From Bimuria novae-zelandiae CBS 107.79 (lineage: Eukaryota > Ascomycota > Dothideomycetes > Pleosporales > Didymosphaeriaceae), in the NCBI GenBank assembly GCA_010015655.1, contig ML976667.1:400523-464522 (forward strand): a DNA stretch of 64,000 nucleotides, given 5' to 3'. Within the stretch, counting starts at the first letter, position 1; each line of letters starts with the position of its first letter. This document shows, one piece after another, positions 33,091 through 42,999 of this stretch. Below the pieces are notes generated by a model. The model did no database searches, was not told where the DNA came from, and was given only the letters and a program-made list of their open reading frames with translations. The position numbers and the translations under genes are program-made.

Positions 33091-33263
33091 TGTCACGAGT
33101 CGTAGGTCGAGGGCCCTCGACGGCCCTAGTCCGCTCTAGACCGGCGCTATCCGGGCCTTCCGCCTATCTACTTCCCTCGCCGCAGCCCTTCTCTTCCCTC
33201 TCTAAGGGATCGCCTTAGTACTGTGGATAGACTGAGTCGCCCGTAGTCAGGGCGCTTTTTACA
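33091..33263 (+). repeat. Gypsy-C 3' LTR
   Basis: 173 bp, ends TTTTTACA, followed by target duplication GCATC. A purine-rich AAAGAAAAGAG lies just upstream. Confidence 0.95.
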
Positions 33264-33583
33264 GCATCCTTCTGCTCCTGCGTGAGGATCTCATCTCGAC
33301 CACGCCCTGGATTGTTCTTGTATAGTATCTCGTCCCATAAATTGTGTCCTCCTTCTTGCGCTTTTCGTTCAATACGCTGTACGAGCCTTGATAGTCCTGA
33401 TTGCGTTTGTGGCATGCGTTTTGAGAGGGCATTTGCAGAGGCATATCCATCGTGCGACGCGACGATCGCGCCGACGACAAAGGCGCGCTGTACAGCGCTC
33501 ATTTCAGTGCAGGAGGTCTTAGGGGTTTTTGTAACTTTATCCTGTTTATATATATAAGGTTTTCGCCGAGTTATAGAAGCCAT
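33264..33583 (-). pseudogene. Tc1-A transposase N-terminal fragment
   Basis: About 107 residues from MASITRRKPYIYKQDK. The block MSAVQRAFVVGAIVASHDGY and LSRLVQRIERKAQEGG looks like the helix-turn-helix DNA-binding region of fungal Tc1-type transposases, then GRGRDEILTQEQKDA. The frame is cut at the GCATC duplication by Gypsy-C and continues, with TAG stops, at 26073 leftwards. Apparent extra residues beyond 33264 are LTR sequence. Confidence 0.7.
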
Positions 33584-33667
33584 AATAAAATGTAGAGGTT
33601 AATTTTATTAGTCTATCTACAAAGAGTTAATTAAGTTGGTGTTAGCGCGCGATGGCGCACGGGCCTA

Positions 33668-34415
33668 TGACAAAAAAAACGAGCTAGGATGCAGTCGTGT
33701 TGAACTGCTCCACCTGGCAGAACCTCGGGACGCCCCAGACGTATGGCCTCACGCTAAACCCGCAATCCTCGACTGAAGCCCACAACGGTATTAACGCTGT
33801 CCTGGTCTCTCCAGCGCTTAATTATCCATTGAATATGTATTATTTTCGTAATGTCTCTCTACTGCAGCGATTGGAATGACCCTCATAGGAAGCTTCCAAG
33901 GTCCCTTGTTACGATCTAGATTGTTTTCACGACGAAAGGATTCGTTAGTCGGCCCGCACATCCTAGCCACCCCGGCTTGACTCCCCAGATCAACACTCCC
34001 GCCATGCCTGATTGATATCACTTTATCCACCTGTGACCGTGACACCGTAACATCAGCATCCGCTCAGCTAGTCACCCCGCACACACTTTCGCACGAGCGC
34101 CAAATCACAGAACAATACCAAGAACGACAAGAACGCACTACACGCTCTCAGTGCAATGTCAAGACCACCACCCGGGGAGCGGGAACCCATCTCGGGAAGT
34201 GCATGTAGGTGCTTTCGCTTGGTAATTTTCGCCTGTCAACGGCTCCTCCGTCATAAGACATGGAGCTTCGTATAAGAAAAGCTTGAGCCCTCTTCCTACG
34301 TCTTATTCCGCCGCCACTGGTATACTGTCCAATTTCCCCCCAGAATCCCTCTGATCGCTCGCGCATAGCCACCAGTCCAAACTACGGTGCCATAACATCG
34401 AATTTCAGCGAAACT
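33668..34415. other. Intergenic, upstream of MFS gene
   Basis: GC-balanced sequence to the right of Tc1-A; the last part is the promoter and leader of the permease gene. No gene recognised. Confidence 0.4.
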
Positions 34416-36005
34416 ATGGCTGCGGATATCGACACCAAGCCTGTGATCGAGCAGATCTCGGATGATGTCATCCCAACGACAGAACATCGTGCGCATGCAA
34501 AGCTGGAGCCGCCGCCATTGGTTGCAGCGATGTCGCTAGAACAACGCCGGGAGGCTGAAGCTAAGATGCGGAAGAAGATTGACATACGCTTGCTTCCGAT
34601 GATTATCTTGATGTATATCATGAATTATTTGGATCGGAATAACATCGCGGCCGTGCGGTTGGCGGGGCTTCAGGATGAGTTGCAGTTGACGAGTACGCAG
34701 TATCAAGTGAGTTGTCTCTTTATTTACACCTGTGCATCACTTGCCCAGTGAGTTTGACTGACCGGGGTACAGACAATCGTTTCGATCCTCTTTGTGGGCT
34801 ATATCTTGATGCAGGTTCCTTCGAATCTGCTTTTGAACAAAACTGGAAAGCCAGCATTGTTCCTTCCAATTTGCATGATCATTTGGGGTGTCATCTCGGG
34901 CGCGACAGGCGCTTGCCAGAACTTTGGAGGCCTTGTAGCATGCCGATTCTTCCTCGGATTCATCGAAGCTGTATACTTTCCCGGATGCTTATTCTACCTA
35001 TCATCTTGGTATACCAGAAAAGAGCTCGGTTTTAGGACCGCGGTGCTGTATTCCGGCTCACTTATTTCGGGAGCATTCGGTGGCTTAATCACCGCTGGTA
35101 TCAAGAGCAATATGGACCACACCCATGGACTGCGAGCTTGGAGATGGGTGTTCATTATTGAGGGCGGGATAACCGTTGCTATAGCTCTCGTGGCCTTCTT
35201 CGTGTTGCCCAACATGCCCCGTACCACCAGTTGGTTGACCGAGGAAGAACGCCAACTAGCTACCTATCGGCTGGTAGAGGACGTGGGTGAAGAAGATTGG
35301 ACCTCTTCTGAGTCGCAGACCCTCTTCCACGGATTCAAGCTCGCAATGGCGGACATGAAAACTTGGGTTCTCACCATTCTCATGCTGGCCATCGTCTCAT
35401 CTGCATCGGTTACGAACTTCTTTCCTACCGTCGTCAAGACGCTTGGATACAACAACGTGAACACATTGCTACTCACTGCGCCCCCTTACGTTCTCGCAGT
35501 TATCACGACATACATCAACGCCTGGCACGCGGACCGAACCGGTGAACGATTCCTTCACATTACGATTCCCCTCTGTGTCGGAGTGGCGGCATTCATTCTC
35601 TGCGCTGCTACGAAATCCACAGCTCCGCGCTATGTGGCTATGGTGTTGATGGTACCAGGCGTATACACTGGCTACGTTGTCGCCCTTGCATGGATCTCGA
35701 ACTCGCTGCCGCGCCCGGCATCAAAGCGCGCTGCCGCTCTCGCCTTTATCAACGCTGTTTCGAACACTAGTTCCATCTATGCCAGTTACATGTACCCGCA
35801 GCCGCTGAGTGGACAGCAACCGAACTTGACCGTGCCGCTGAGCGTAGACTGCGCGACGGCCGCGCTGGCGATAATCATGGCTGCTATCATGAGAATAATT
35901 TTGAGTCGTTTGAATAAGAAGCTGGACAGAGGAGAGCATGTGGAAGGAGCCATTAATGGTGTCCCAGGAGTGGCACAAGAGCACGGGTTCAGGTTCTTGG
36001 TGTGA
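34416..36005 (+). CDS. MFS transporter, Dal5/allantoate permease (anion:cation symporter) family, 507 aa
   Basis: Proton-coupled organic-anion transporter of the Dal5/TNA1-type MFS branch in the plasma membrane. Exons are 34416-34706 and 34773-36005; the 66-nt intron has GTGAGT donor, CTGAC branch and TACAG acceptor, and phases agree. About 12 membrane segments. The N-terminal cytosolic tail ends at KIDIRLLPMIILMYIMNYLD. Family motifs are NYLDRNNIAAVRLAGLQDEL in the first loop, GYILMQVPSNLLLNKTG in TM2, CRFFLGFIEAVYFPGCLFYL, RTAVLYSGSLISGAFGGLI and GLRAWRWVFIIEG. Length is typical. The substrate cannot be read from sequence; relatives carry allantoate, nicotinate, pantothenate and similar anions. 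Intact and not RIP-affected although 750 bp from a transposon. Confidence 0.92.
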
Positions 36006-36780
36006 TCGCGCGCGGGGGGTGGATGTCAGGAGGGAAAGGGCGACGCGCTACCAGTGTGACCAATCCAGCAGCTCACTACGCTCCCTTTACGAAGGTATGC
36101 CAGTACGTCCGTGGTTGTGCGTTAGGCAACGACTCAACGAAAAATCTCTGTTGTGCATCGGGCACTAACCTGCGTTCGCAATTCCGAATCTCCAGTTTTG
36201 AGTACAGACGGACGGGCCGAGTTGTCATTAACTTATAGATTTACGTCTTTAGCATAGATCGATATATTAGAACGGCAGAATGGGTTCACGGCTATTAGGG
36301 GCTGCGATGAATCACTTTGTGCTTGGGCCCGCGGTGAATGGGGCACGTGTTTCGGCTAGCGCCGGACCCTGCCCCACCACGGTGCCTTCTTGAACCTGCA
36401 GCCATCGCGTTTGCGTCAATCCACAACCGCACACCGTGCCGCATCTCCACTTACGCGCCCTGCTTCACGCGATTCACTTTATCGTCACTGGGCCTGCCCT
36501 TTACCCTCACTCCCAGGATTCATAGCGACATTCTTGGTGCCCTCGGACGGTCACAAAGGCCAACCTGTTGTGGACGCACTATGCATTCACTAGACCTCAA
36601 ATAAACCACGTGCACTATTCAAAATCTGATCTTTCCACTACACTTTTTTTTTACCACAGCACTTCATTCAACTTAGCTGCACGTCAACTATCGATCAACG
36701 CCTAGGCAGCACAGGCAGCTCTCTTGGTCAGCTGACGCCATCCGGACTTAGGATTCCTGGAGCCGAACTCACGACTGATT
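36006..36780. other. Intergenic between MFS and hypothetical gene
   Basis: Permease 3' flank and upstream region of the next gene. A poly-T/pyrimidine tract near 36640 is compatible with a core promoter or a 5'-UTR intron. Open frames at 36338-36604 have no support. Confidence 0.4.
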
Positions 36781-37620
36781 ATGGATTTCTCGGACGACGT
36801 CTTCGGGCACAAAAAGTTGTCCTCAACACTCTCCACTGATACCATGGGACACGCGCAAGCAGTGGAGGCATGTCGCTGGGGATGGTCTGTAGATCCGCAA
36901 GTTACAGGGACGCCAACGCCACACGCGCCTGCACCACCCGTCCAAGCGCGCCCACCGACCACCTCACTTTTTGTGCGTCCAAATCGCACAACACCATGCC
37001 GCGGGCGTCTCTACCACCAGCTTGCTTGTTCACATCGCATCCGCACCGACCTCGTCGAAGACTGCGGCTCGAATTGTTTGGAACCTCATGGTCTGGTGTC
37101 GAATGTTCCATTCCTCTGCCAAGAATGCGTCGAACAGGAAGCGAAGTCCATCTGGGCAGCACGCGAAGCAGAGCACAACGCTCTGTACCCGCCCCTGGCT
37201 GCGATGACCAAAGAGCAGTACGACCTCTGGTATGACGAGCGCCGCAAACTCGAAGCGTCGTTCGCGCGAGACCGCAAGATCTACGAGATGGAGCTGCGGT
37301 CGACCACGCGTCCCAGCAACGTGTGCTCGGCGCTCCAGTATAGTGAGGAAGAGAAGGCATTTGCTGAAGAACTAGACTCGCTCTCTTTCGCCATGATGTC
37401 TTCCAACGCCAGCACGGCTGCAGGCCAGTCTCCTGCCCGATCGCGGAGAAGCCTGCCGAACGATGCGTCCGAGCAGATTCACTGGGGTCTCAGCTCACTC
37501 ACCATCGACCGCGGATCCTGCGGTCCGGAGTTCACGGCGAACCAGCCTTCCAATGTCCGCCCGGCGATGCAAGCCCTGAGCGAAGAGGAACTGTGGCGAC
37601 GCCCGCGCGAGCGAAAGTAG
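36781..37620 (+). CDS. Conserved-type hypothetical protein with Cys/His cluster, 279 aa
   Basis: Function unknown. A Pro/Thr-rich N-terminal region (about 40-70) precedes a Cys/His cluster: LYHQLACSHRIRTDLVEDC, GSNC and FLCQECVEQE, with C83, H85, C95, C99, C113 and C116. This could bind zinc. A charged helical segment follows (120-175, EQYDLWYDERRKLEASFARD), then a Ser-rich tail ending RRPRERK. No signal peptide or membrane segment, so probably nuclear or cytosolic. A second Met at residue 22 (MGHAQAVEACRWGW) is an alternative start. The frame is long, GC-rich and free of RIP marks, which supports a real gene. Confidence 0.7.
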   Translation: MDFSDDVFGHKKLSSTLSTDTMGHAQAVEACRWGWSVDPQVTGTPTPHAPAPPVQARPPTTSLFVRPNRTTPCRGRLYHQLACSHRIRTDLVEDCGSNCLEPHGLVSNVPFLCQECVEQEAKSIWAAREAEHNALYPPLAAMTKEQYDLWYDERRKLEASFARDRKIYEMELRSTTRPSNVCSALQYSEEEKAFAEELDSLSFAMMSSNASTAAGQSPARSRRSLPNDASEQIHWGLSSLTIDRGSCGPEFTANQPSNVRPAMQALSEEELWRRPRERK

Positions 37621-38202
37621 GGAAGCACACTGGCGCACGAGTTCTAGCTGTTTGATTACGAAGGAGCAGACAATCTCTCGAGATTGTCTCTTCGAGGAAC
37701 GATTTGCATTTAGCGGCATTAGCACTTGGTACGGGAAACCATAGAAAGCATGGTATGGAGCACGGAGTATGAAAATCAGCTTTTCACGGTGTAAAGAAAT
37801 GTTTGTGTTCATAGTAGACATGGCCGACGGCCTTGTTACTTTGTTGTCTTGATAAGTGTCGATTGAGTGTGAGAGTGTGTTGATCGCTTTGACTACGACG
37901 TAGTTCAATGTTATCACTATGTTTTATCGGTTTTGATCATCCAAGGGTTTGGATGGTAAATGTGTGGTTGTGTGCGTGCTTGGTATGCATATGGAGAAGA
38001 GCATAGTTCGAAGCTCTGAACACGGGGCAAGAGCTAGTGTCTAGATACAGATACCGGAAGTTCTGCCTTTTGTATGGTCGTGCGAACTGCCTTTTCACTT
38101 GAAATGATAGGGTTAGCTCCAACATGAAAGACAGGTTCGAATTTACCAAAGATAGAATCAACTACCGAATAATTTATGTCTCTCATGCTTTCGTGTCTCT
38201 TT
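37621..38202. other. Intergenic, gene to transposon transition
   Basis: 3' flank of the hypothetical gene grading into lower GC sequence. Short frames on the minus strand are not supported. Confidence 0.4.
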
Positions 38203-38318
38203 AGGCTTTTGTGTCTTTTAAGGCTTTTGTGTCTTTTAAGGCTTTTGTGTCTTTTAAGGCTTTTGTATCTTGTATGGCCTTTGTGGGTTTTAAGGCCTTT
38301 GTGGATTTTCAGGCTTTT
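38203..38318 (+). repeat. 18-bp minisatellite, about 6.5 copies
   Basis: Unit AGGCTTTTGTGTCTTTTA repeated in tandem; the first three units are exact, the later ones diverge (GTATCTTGTA, GTGGGTTTTA, GTGGATTTTC). It marks the border of the AT-rich transposon nest. Confidence 0.85.
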
Positions 38319-38433
38319 ACAGTGCTGACCAATATCAATTAATTAATTTATTATGCCCAGCTCACTCGTCTAAAGGGCCTTTTTACGCTAACTACATAGT
38401 AAAGCTTATAATAGTAACCTAACTCCCTCTAGC

Positions 38434-38650
38434 TGTAAGGGGTTGGGTGCTCAAGGGGCCAAAGGTGCTAGAAGAGTACTTATAAATTTAATAAAAAGTC
38501 TAAAGTTAAGCTTTAGGCGTTAAACTTATATATCTAGGGTTTATATAACTAAAGGTTAAAGATTTAAAGTAATAACTAGGCGTAGTCTATTATATACCTC
38601 TCTTCCCTTTATTAGGGGTAAAGAAAAATATCTACATCTTATTTTACTAT
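38434..38650 (-). mobile_element. L' element: 3' end of an L-family Gypsy, truncated by G1
   Basis: The 161-bp LTR at 38434-38594 is an inverted copy of the L LTRs at 48483-48643 and 59210. It begins TGTAAGGGGTTGGG and ends at the RIP-altered CTATTATA. It is followed by the same polypurine tract (minus-strand GGGAAGAGAGG) and about 55 bp of interior before G1 interrupts it. The rest would lie beyond the right window edge. Confidence 0.75.
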
Positions 38651-39106
38651 TGTTATAAGGGTGTTTTACGTACCTAAGCCTGATCTGGATTAGGGGAGAA
38701 TAGGTCAAGAGTAATATATCTTACAGATATATTTAGTAGTTAAGAGCTTAAAAAGACAATACTAGGGTATACAAATAATCTAATTCTATAATAAATTATA
38801 AAATAACTAACTAAGAGATTTATTAATTTATTATAAAAGATATACTCGTAGTATGTTAAGTTAACTATAAAGAGTAGGAAAGGTATAAAGAAATTATTAA
38901 ATTATATATTATTAATTTTAGTCCTGCTAAAACTTTCTTCTTAGAGGTAGTCCCTAAAACTTACTATAGTCCTGGCCTTTATGCGGGACTCCTCGCTTAT
39001 ATAAGACTTTATTACGTAATTACTAACCTAAGCTACCCTACGCTTTTATATATTCCCCTAGCGTAATTATTCTGCTAATAATAACTCTTTTAGTATAATT
39101 ATAATA
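38651..39106 (-). repeat. G1 3' LTR
   Basis: 456 bp, TGTTATAAGG to ATAATTATAATA; aligned with the G2 LTR at 41761-42293, which is longer by tandem repeats. Confidence 0.8.
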
Positions 39107-39257
39107 CTATTTCCTCTCCTAAGACTATTATCCTAATATCTTACTTTATTATATTACTATACTATTAGTATATAAGTTTTAATTTTTATAAAGGTGCGCG
39201 TCCTTGCCTTTTGAAGTAAGTTATAGCCTTCTTTAGATTTTCCTTACCTTACTAACT

Positions 39258-39740
39258 ATGTTAAAAGCTTTTCACTTATTTATTACTACCCGTCGCGCCT
39301 GTGCGGATAAAGTAGAATTTTAAAATTTTAAAATAATATCTAGTTATAAGCGCTATTAGAAGATAAACCTACGTTACTTTATAAATACTACCTTTAGAAA
39401 GTATACTAGTTATATTTCTATTTATACTTTATATAGTCTATAGGTTCCTAAAAAAAATTAAGAGTGTGTTTAGAAAGAGAAGCGTAATAAGCGTCTAAAA
39501 TTACTTATAGCTAAAGAGCGTTAAGCCCTAACTACTAAGAAGTCTACTTGCTTAGCTTCTATAACTACTTATCTTTATTATAAACTTACTAAAGTTAAAG
39601 AGAAGGAGCATAGTTATGCTTAGTATAACCTCTATATTACTAATGCAATAGAGCTCCTAGAGAAATAGAAAGAGGATCTAAAAGGTATAGCTACTCTTAA
39701 TATTCGCGAACTATCGTAACTTGCACCTTTAAGAGCTAAC
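39258..39740 (+). pseudogene. G1 reverse-strand accessory frame (copy of 42445-42999)
   Basis: Starts with the ATG conserved in G2 and is collinear with it without visible indels through the cysteine cluster region. At the six positions that form the C-x2-C-x6-C-x8-C-x2-C-x6-C pattern in G2, this copy has Tyr (TAT/TAC) throughout, as expected when TGT/TGC codons suffer G-to-A RIP. Stops are TAG and TAA. Decayed. Confidence 0.65.
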
Positions 39741-41760
39741 TTAAACTAGTTATAGTCTAATTGTTTTTATTTTAATTCTTTTTTTATCCTTTAATATTTC
39801 CTCCTTTCTCGCTTATTTTCCGCCTAAGGGTGTCGTTAGCAATAATCCGTTACTAATTTTTTATAGTTTATAAGATTTTCCTTTAGTTCTTAGGTATTAT
39901 ATTATTCAGGCTATCCTTTTTATTTAACTAAGTATTTAGGCTAACTTTAAATTATTCTTAAGTACTTGATTTTTTTCCTTATACTTATTATCTTTTAAAT
40001 TTAACTAAGTCTTAACTAGAGCGTCTAAAGGTGCTAGTTCTAAAAGTAATTTATAAAACGTAGGATATATCTTTATACCCTATAGTAAAAGTAATTTAGT
40101 TATAACAGATTCCTTAGTTTCTTATACTTTAAAAGAGCCTACCTTAAAGTAATTTAGTTTTCTGCTAGGTTATTTTGTCCTTAGATTTTTTTATAATAGG
40201 AAAACTTTATTCCCCCTCTTAAGGATTAGTTCTTTAATCCTTTACTCATTTACGTTTTTAGATACTATAAAAGCTTTTTAGGTACTACTTTTCTATAGGA
40301 CATTATATAATTCCTTTATCTTTTAAGCTTTATCCTAACCTTTTATAAAAATACTTTTTATATCTCTTAAATCTTAATAAGCAATTGGCTTATATCCATA
40401 GTTAGCGTAGTAAAAGGAGTACTATGTTATTCCTAATCTTGCGCTATTATATGCTAGCTAGGCTATTAATAGTAACTCTACCTAATTATTCTATTATTTA
40501 TTAACGTAGAATTATAGATACTATTCTAAAGTTTAATTCGTACGTTCTGTTTGTCTATTAGTCTAGGGGTAAAAACTTATTACGAGCTTTTTATTAACAC
40601 CTAGAGCTACTATAAAGATATTCTAGTACTTAAACGTAAAATGCTTATCTTTATTTATAATAAATTTCTTTAGTAGTCCGTATTCTATAAACACTATAGT
40701 ATCCACCTTATAAGCGAGTTATTCTGCTATTATAGATTCTTTTATAGGTCTAAACTTCGCTGCCTTAGTTAGGCAGTCTACTATTATTATAATAGTATTA
40801 TATATTTGCTTTGTTCCTAGCTATAGCAATCTTAGGAGCTTTACTATAAAGTCTATTGTTATACTCTACTAAAGTTATTTAGCTACTTATAGTAGTTATA
40901 ATAGTATATAATACTTATATTTCTTTAGCTTATTCTTATTGCATGCTAAATAGTTACTTATAACCTTAGTTACTATCTACTTAAATATAAGGATAGTATA
41001 TATATTCGCGATCTAACGCGTTATTTCCTTAATACCTAAGTATTCTCATTCCCTAAGTTCGTGTAGCCTTCTAATTAGGGTTTCTTTATATTCTAGTTTT
41101 ATAATAACTCTACTTCTATAATCTTGTTGTATTTTATTAATCCTTTTTTAAAATAAGTTGTATTCCTCGCATTATTCTGTCGTAAGTTAGCTATAGTCCT
41201 AAAAATTATATACCTCTAGTTTTATATACCGTAGGCTAGCTACGCAGACATTAATTTTTAGCTAATTATATTTAATTATATTAGTACTTCTTGTATATAG
41301 TACTACGTCGTGTAGATTAGATTTATCTTTTATAAGATCTAGTTTCCTACTTAAGGCATTTGCTACACTATTAAGTGTTTTAAGTTAATAATATATAGTA
41401 AAGTTAAAATTTGCTAAGGATTATACCTATTATACTTATTATCTATTAAGCTTATTAGTTAATATAAAGCTAGTAAGGGTTTAATAGTTTATTTATACTT
41501 TTATCTTAAAGCGTACTCCTGTAGGCTAGGCTTCTTATTATTTAAAGGTATTTACTATCCCTAGTAGTTTCTTATTATAAACGTTACTATTAAGTTTTAC
41601 TCCTACGAACTTCCTGGAATAGTAGAACACTAGTCTCTATTTTCTATTATTACACTACTATGAGATGATTGCTCTTAGTACGTAGTCTAATATATTTATT
41701 TTAACCATTATAGATTTCTTTAGATTATACATTTATAAAAGGGATGCTAAGAAAAAAAAG

Positions 41761-42293
41761 TGTTACAAGGGCTCTACGTACCTAAGCCTGGTCCGGGTTA
41801 GGGGAGGATAGGTTAAGGGTGGAACTGTCTTACGGATATTTAGTGGTCGAAAGCTAGAGGTGGCTATAAGTAGGTTTTTAAAATAATCTAATTCTATAAC
41901 GAACTATAGAATAACTAACTAAAAGATTTACTAATTTACTATAAAAAATGTACTTATAGTATGCTAAGTTAACTATAAGGAGCAAGAGAAGTATAGAGAA
42001 ATTATTAAACTATATACTAATTATCCTAGTCCTTGCTATTATCTAAATTATTATTATAATCCTACTAAGCTATTGTAGTCCCTAGGACTTTCGTAGTCCC
42101 TAGGACTTCTATAGTCCCTAGGACTTTTATAGTCCCTTAGACTTCTCGCTTATGCGGGACTATATTACGTAACTACTAATTTAAGTTACTCCGCATCCTT
42201 ATATATTTTTATAATTTAGTTATTTTACTAATAATTACTTCTTTAGCGTAATTATTTAGTTTCCTTATTTCTATAAAGTTTATAATTATAACA
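41761..42293 (-). repeat. G2 3' LTR with internal tandem repeats
   Basis: 533 bp; contains four 18-bp tandem units at 42076-42147 that are absent or collapsed in the G1 LTR. Confidence 0.8.
42076..42147. repeat. 18-bp tandem repeat x4 inside G2 LTR
   Basis: Unit TAGTCCCTAGGACTT plus three variable bases, four copies in a row. Each unit has a palindromic core (AGTCCCTAGGACT). Confidence 0.85.
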
Positions 42294-42444
42294 CTATCCC
42301 TCCTCTTATGGTTATTATCCTAATACCTTACTTTTTTATTTTATTATATTATTAGCGTGTAATTATTAATTTATATAAAAATACGCGTCCCTACGTCTTA
42401 AGATAGGTTATAGCCTCTTTTTAATTTTCCTTACCTTACTAACT

Positions 42445-42999
42445 ATGCTAAAAGCGCCTTACTTATCTATTGCCACTCCTCGTGCCCGTGCGGAGAGGGT
42501 GAAATCTCGTAGTCTAGAGATAATGTCTAGTTATAAGCGCTGCTAGAAAATAAAGTTACGTTACTTTGTGGATGCTGCTTCTAGGGAGTGTGCTAGCTAT
42601 ATTTCTATTTACACTCTATGTAGCCTGTGGGTTCCTGAGAAAGATTGGGAGCGTGTTTAGAGGGAGAAGCGTAAGAAGCGTCTGGAGCTTCTTCGCGCGA
42701 AAGAGTTAGCTGCTTGTCTTAAGCGTAAGCTAGCTAAAGTAGAGGAGAAAGAGTATAACTACGCTTAGCGCGATTAGCGTATTACTAATATAATAAAAGC
42801 TTTAAAAAAGGAGGATTTAAAGGGTATAGCTACTACTAGCTATTATAAACTATTGCGAATTATACTTTTAGAGGCTAACTTAAGCTAGTTATAGGCTAAA
42901 CCTTTTTTATTTAATTTTAATCCTTTTTTATCCTTTAATCTTTTTTGCTTTTTAGATTTACTATTTAGCCTTAGTAGAACTAGTCTTCTCTTATTTTAA
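42445..42999 (+). pseudogene. G2 reverse-strand accessory frame: Zn2Cys6-like cluster plus coiled coil
   Basis: A 184-codon frame from ATG 42445 to TAA 42997-42999 on the strand opposite pol, between the 3' LTR and the chromodomain. Its only interior stops are six TAG codons, each one RIP step from CAG or TGG. Early in the frame, spacing C-x2-C-x6-C-x8-C-x2-C-x6-C is met if Tyr codons at the first, third and fifth positions are RIP-altered Cys; Cys is retained at the second, fourth and sixth. Then follow WVPEKDWERV and a Lys/Arg/Glu/Leu-rich helical stretch (REKRKKRLELLRAKELAACL). The spacing fits the fungal Zn(II)2Cys6 consensus. Function is inferred; it could equally be another zinc-binding family. 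Confidence 0.6.

Larger units (their letters stand above)
26079..33263 (+). mobile_element. Gypsy-C chromovirus, full length, nested in Tc1-A
   Basis: 7,185 bp with 173-bp LTRs (26079-26251, 33091-33263) starting TGTCACGAGTCG and ending TTTTTACA, and target duplication GCATC (26074-26078, 33264-33268). Plus-strand order: gag from ATG 26292, zinc-knuckle remnant, protease, RT with IVYLDDILIYS, RNase H, integrase, chromodomain and two AT-hooks, then a reverse-strand accessory frame before the 3' LTR. Stops inside gag-pol are nearly all TAG where CAG or TGG is expected, i.e. CpA-type RIP, while GC remains moderate. The LTRs differ at only three visible sites, all RIP-type transitions. Confidence 0.95.
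24368..33665 (-). mobile_element. Tc1/mariner-type element (Tc1-A) carrying two nested LTR insertions
   Basis: Ends carry the inverted repeat GGCCCGTGC flanked by TA on both sides (24366-24367 and 33666-33667), as for Tc1/mariner. The transposase N-terminus reads on the minus strand from 33583. It is interrupted at the GCATC duplication by Gypsy-C and resumes left of 26073 (AIIAIATSARNNCEKQS, then TAG). Without Gypsy-C (26079-33263) and the solo LTR (25091-25567) the element is about 1.6 kb. The left half is strongly RIP-mutated while the right 400 bp are almost intact. The perfect terminal match is only 9 bp, so exact ends are less certain than the coding evidence. Confidence 0.75.
38651..41760 (-). 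mobile_element. G1: 3' portion of a G-family Gypsy chromovirus, interrupted by G2
   Basis: 3' LTR at 38651-39106 (TGTTATAAGG ... ATTATAATA) with minus-strand purine tract GGAGAGGAAATAG beside it. Then come a plus-strand accessory frame (from 39258) and minus-strand integrase with the FxPxxxxxTxRT remnant of FxPQTDGQTERT near 40560. The copy stops mid-RNase H at 41760, exactly where the G2 LTR begins; the same sequence continues in G2 at about 44770-44850. Very heavily RIP-mutated. Confidence 0.8.

Noticed and set aside
33697..34372. Short open frames between Tc1-A and the MFS gene
   Set aside because: No recognisable motifs, no paired introns, short length.
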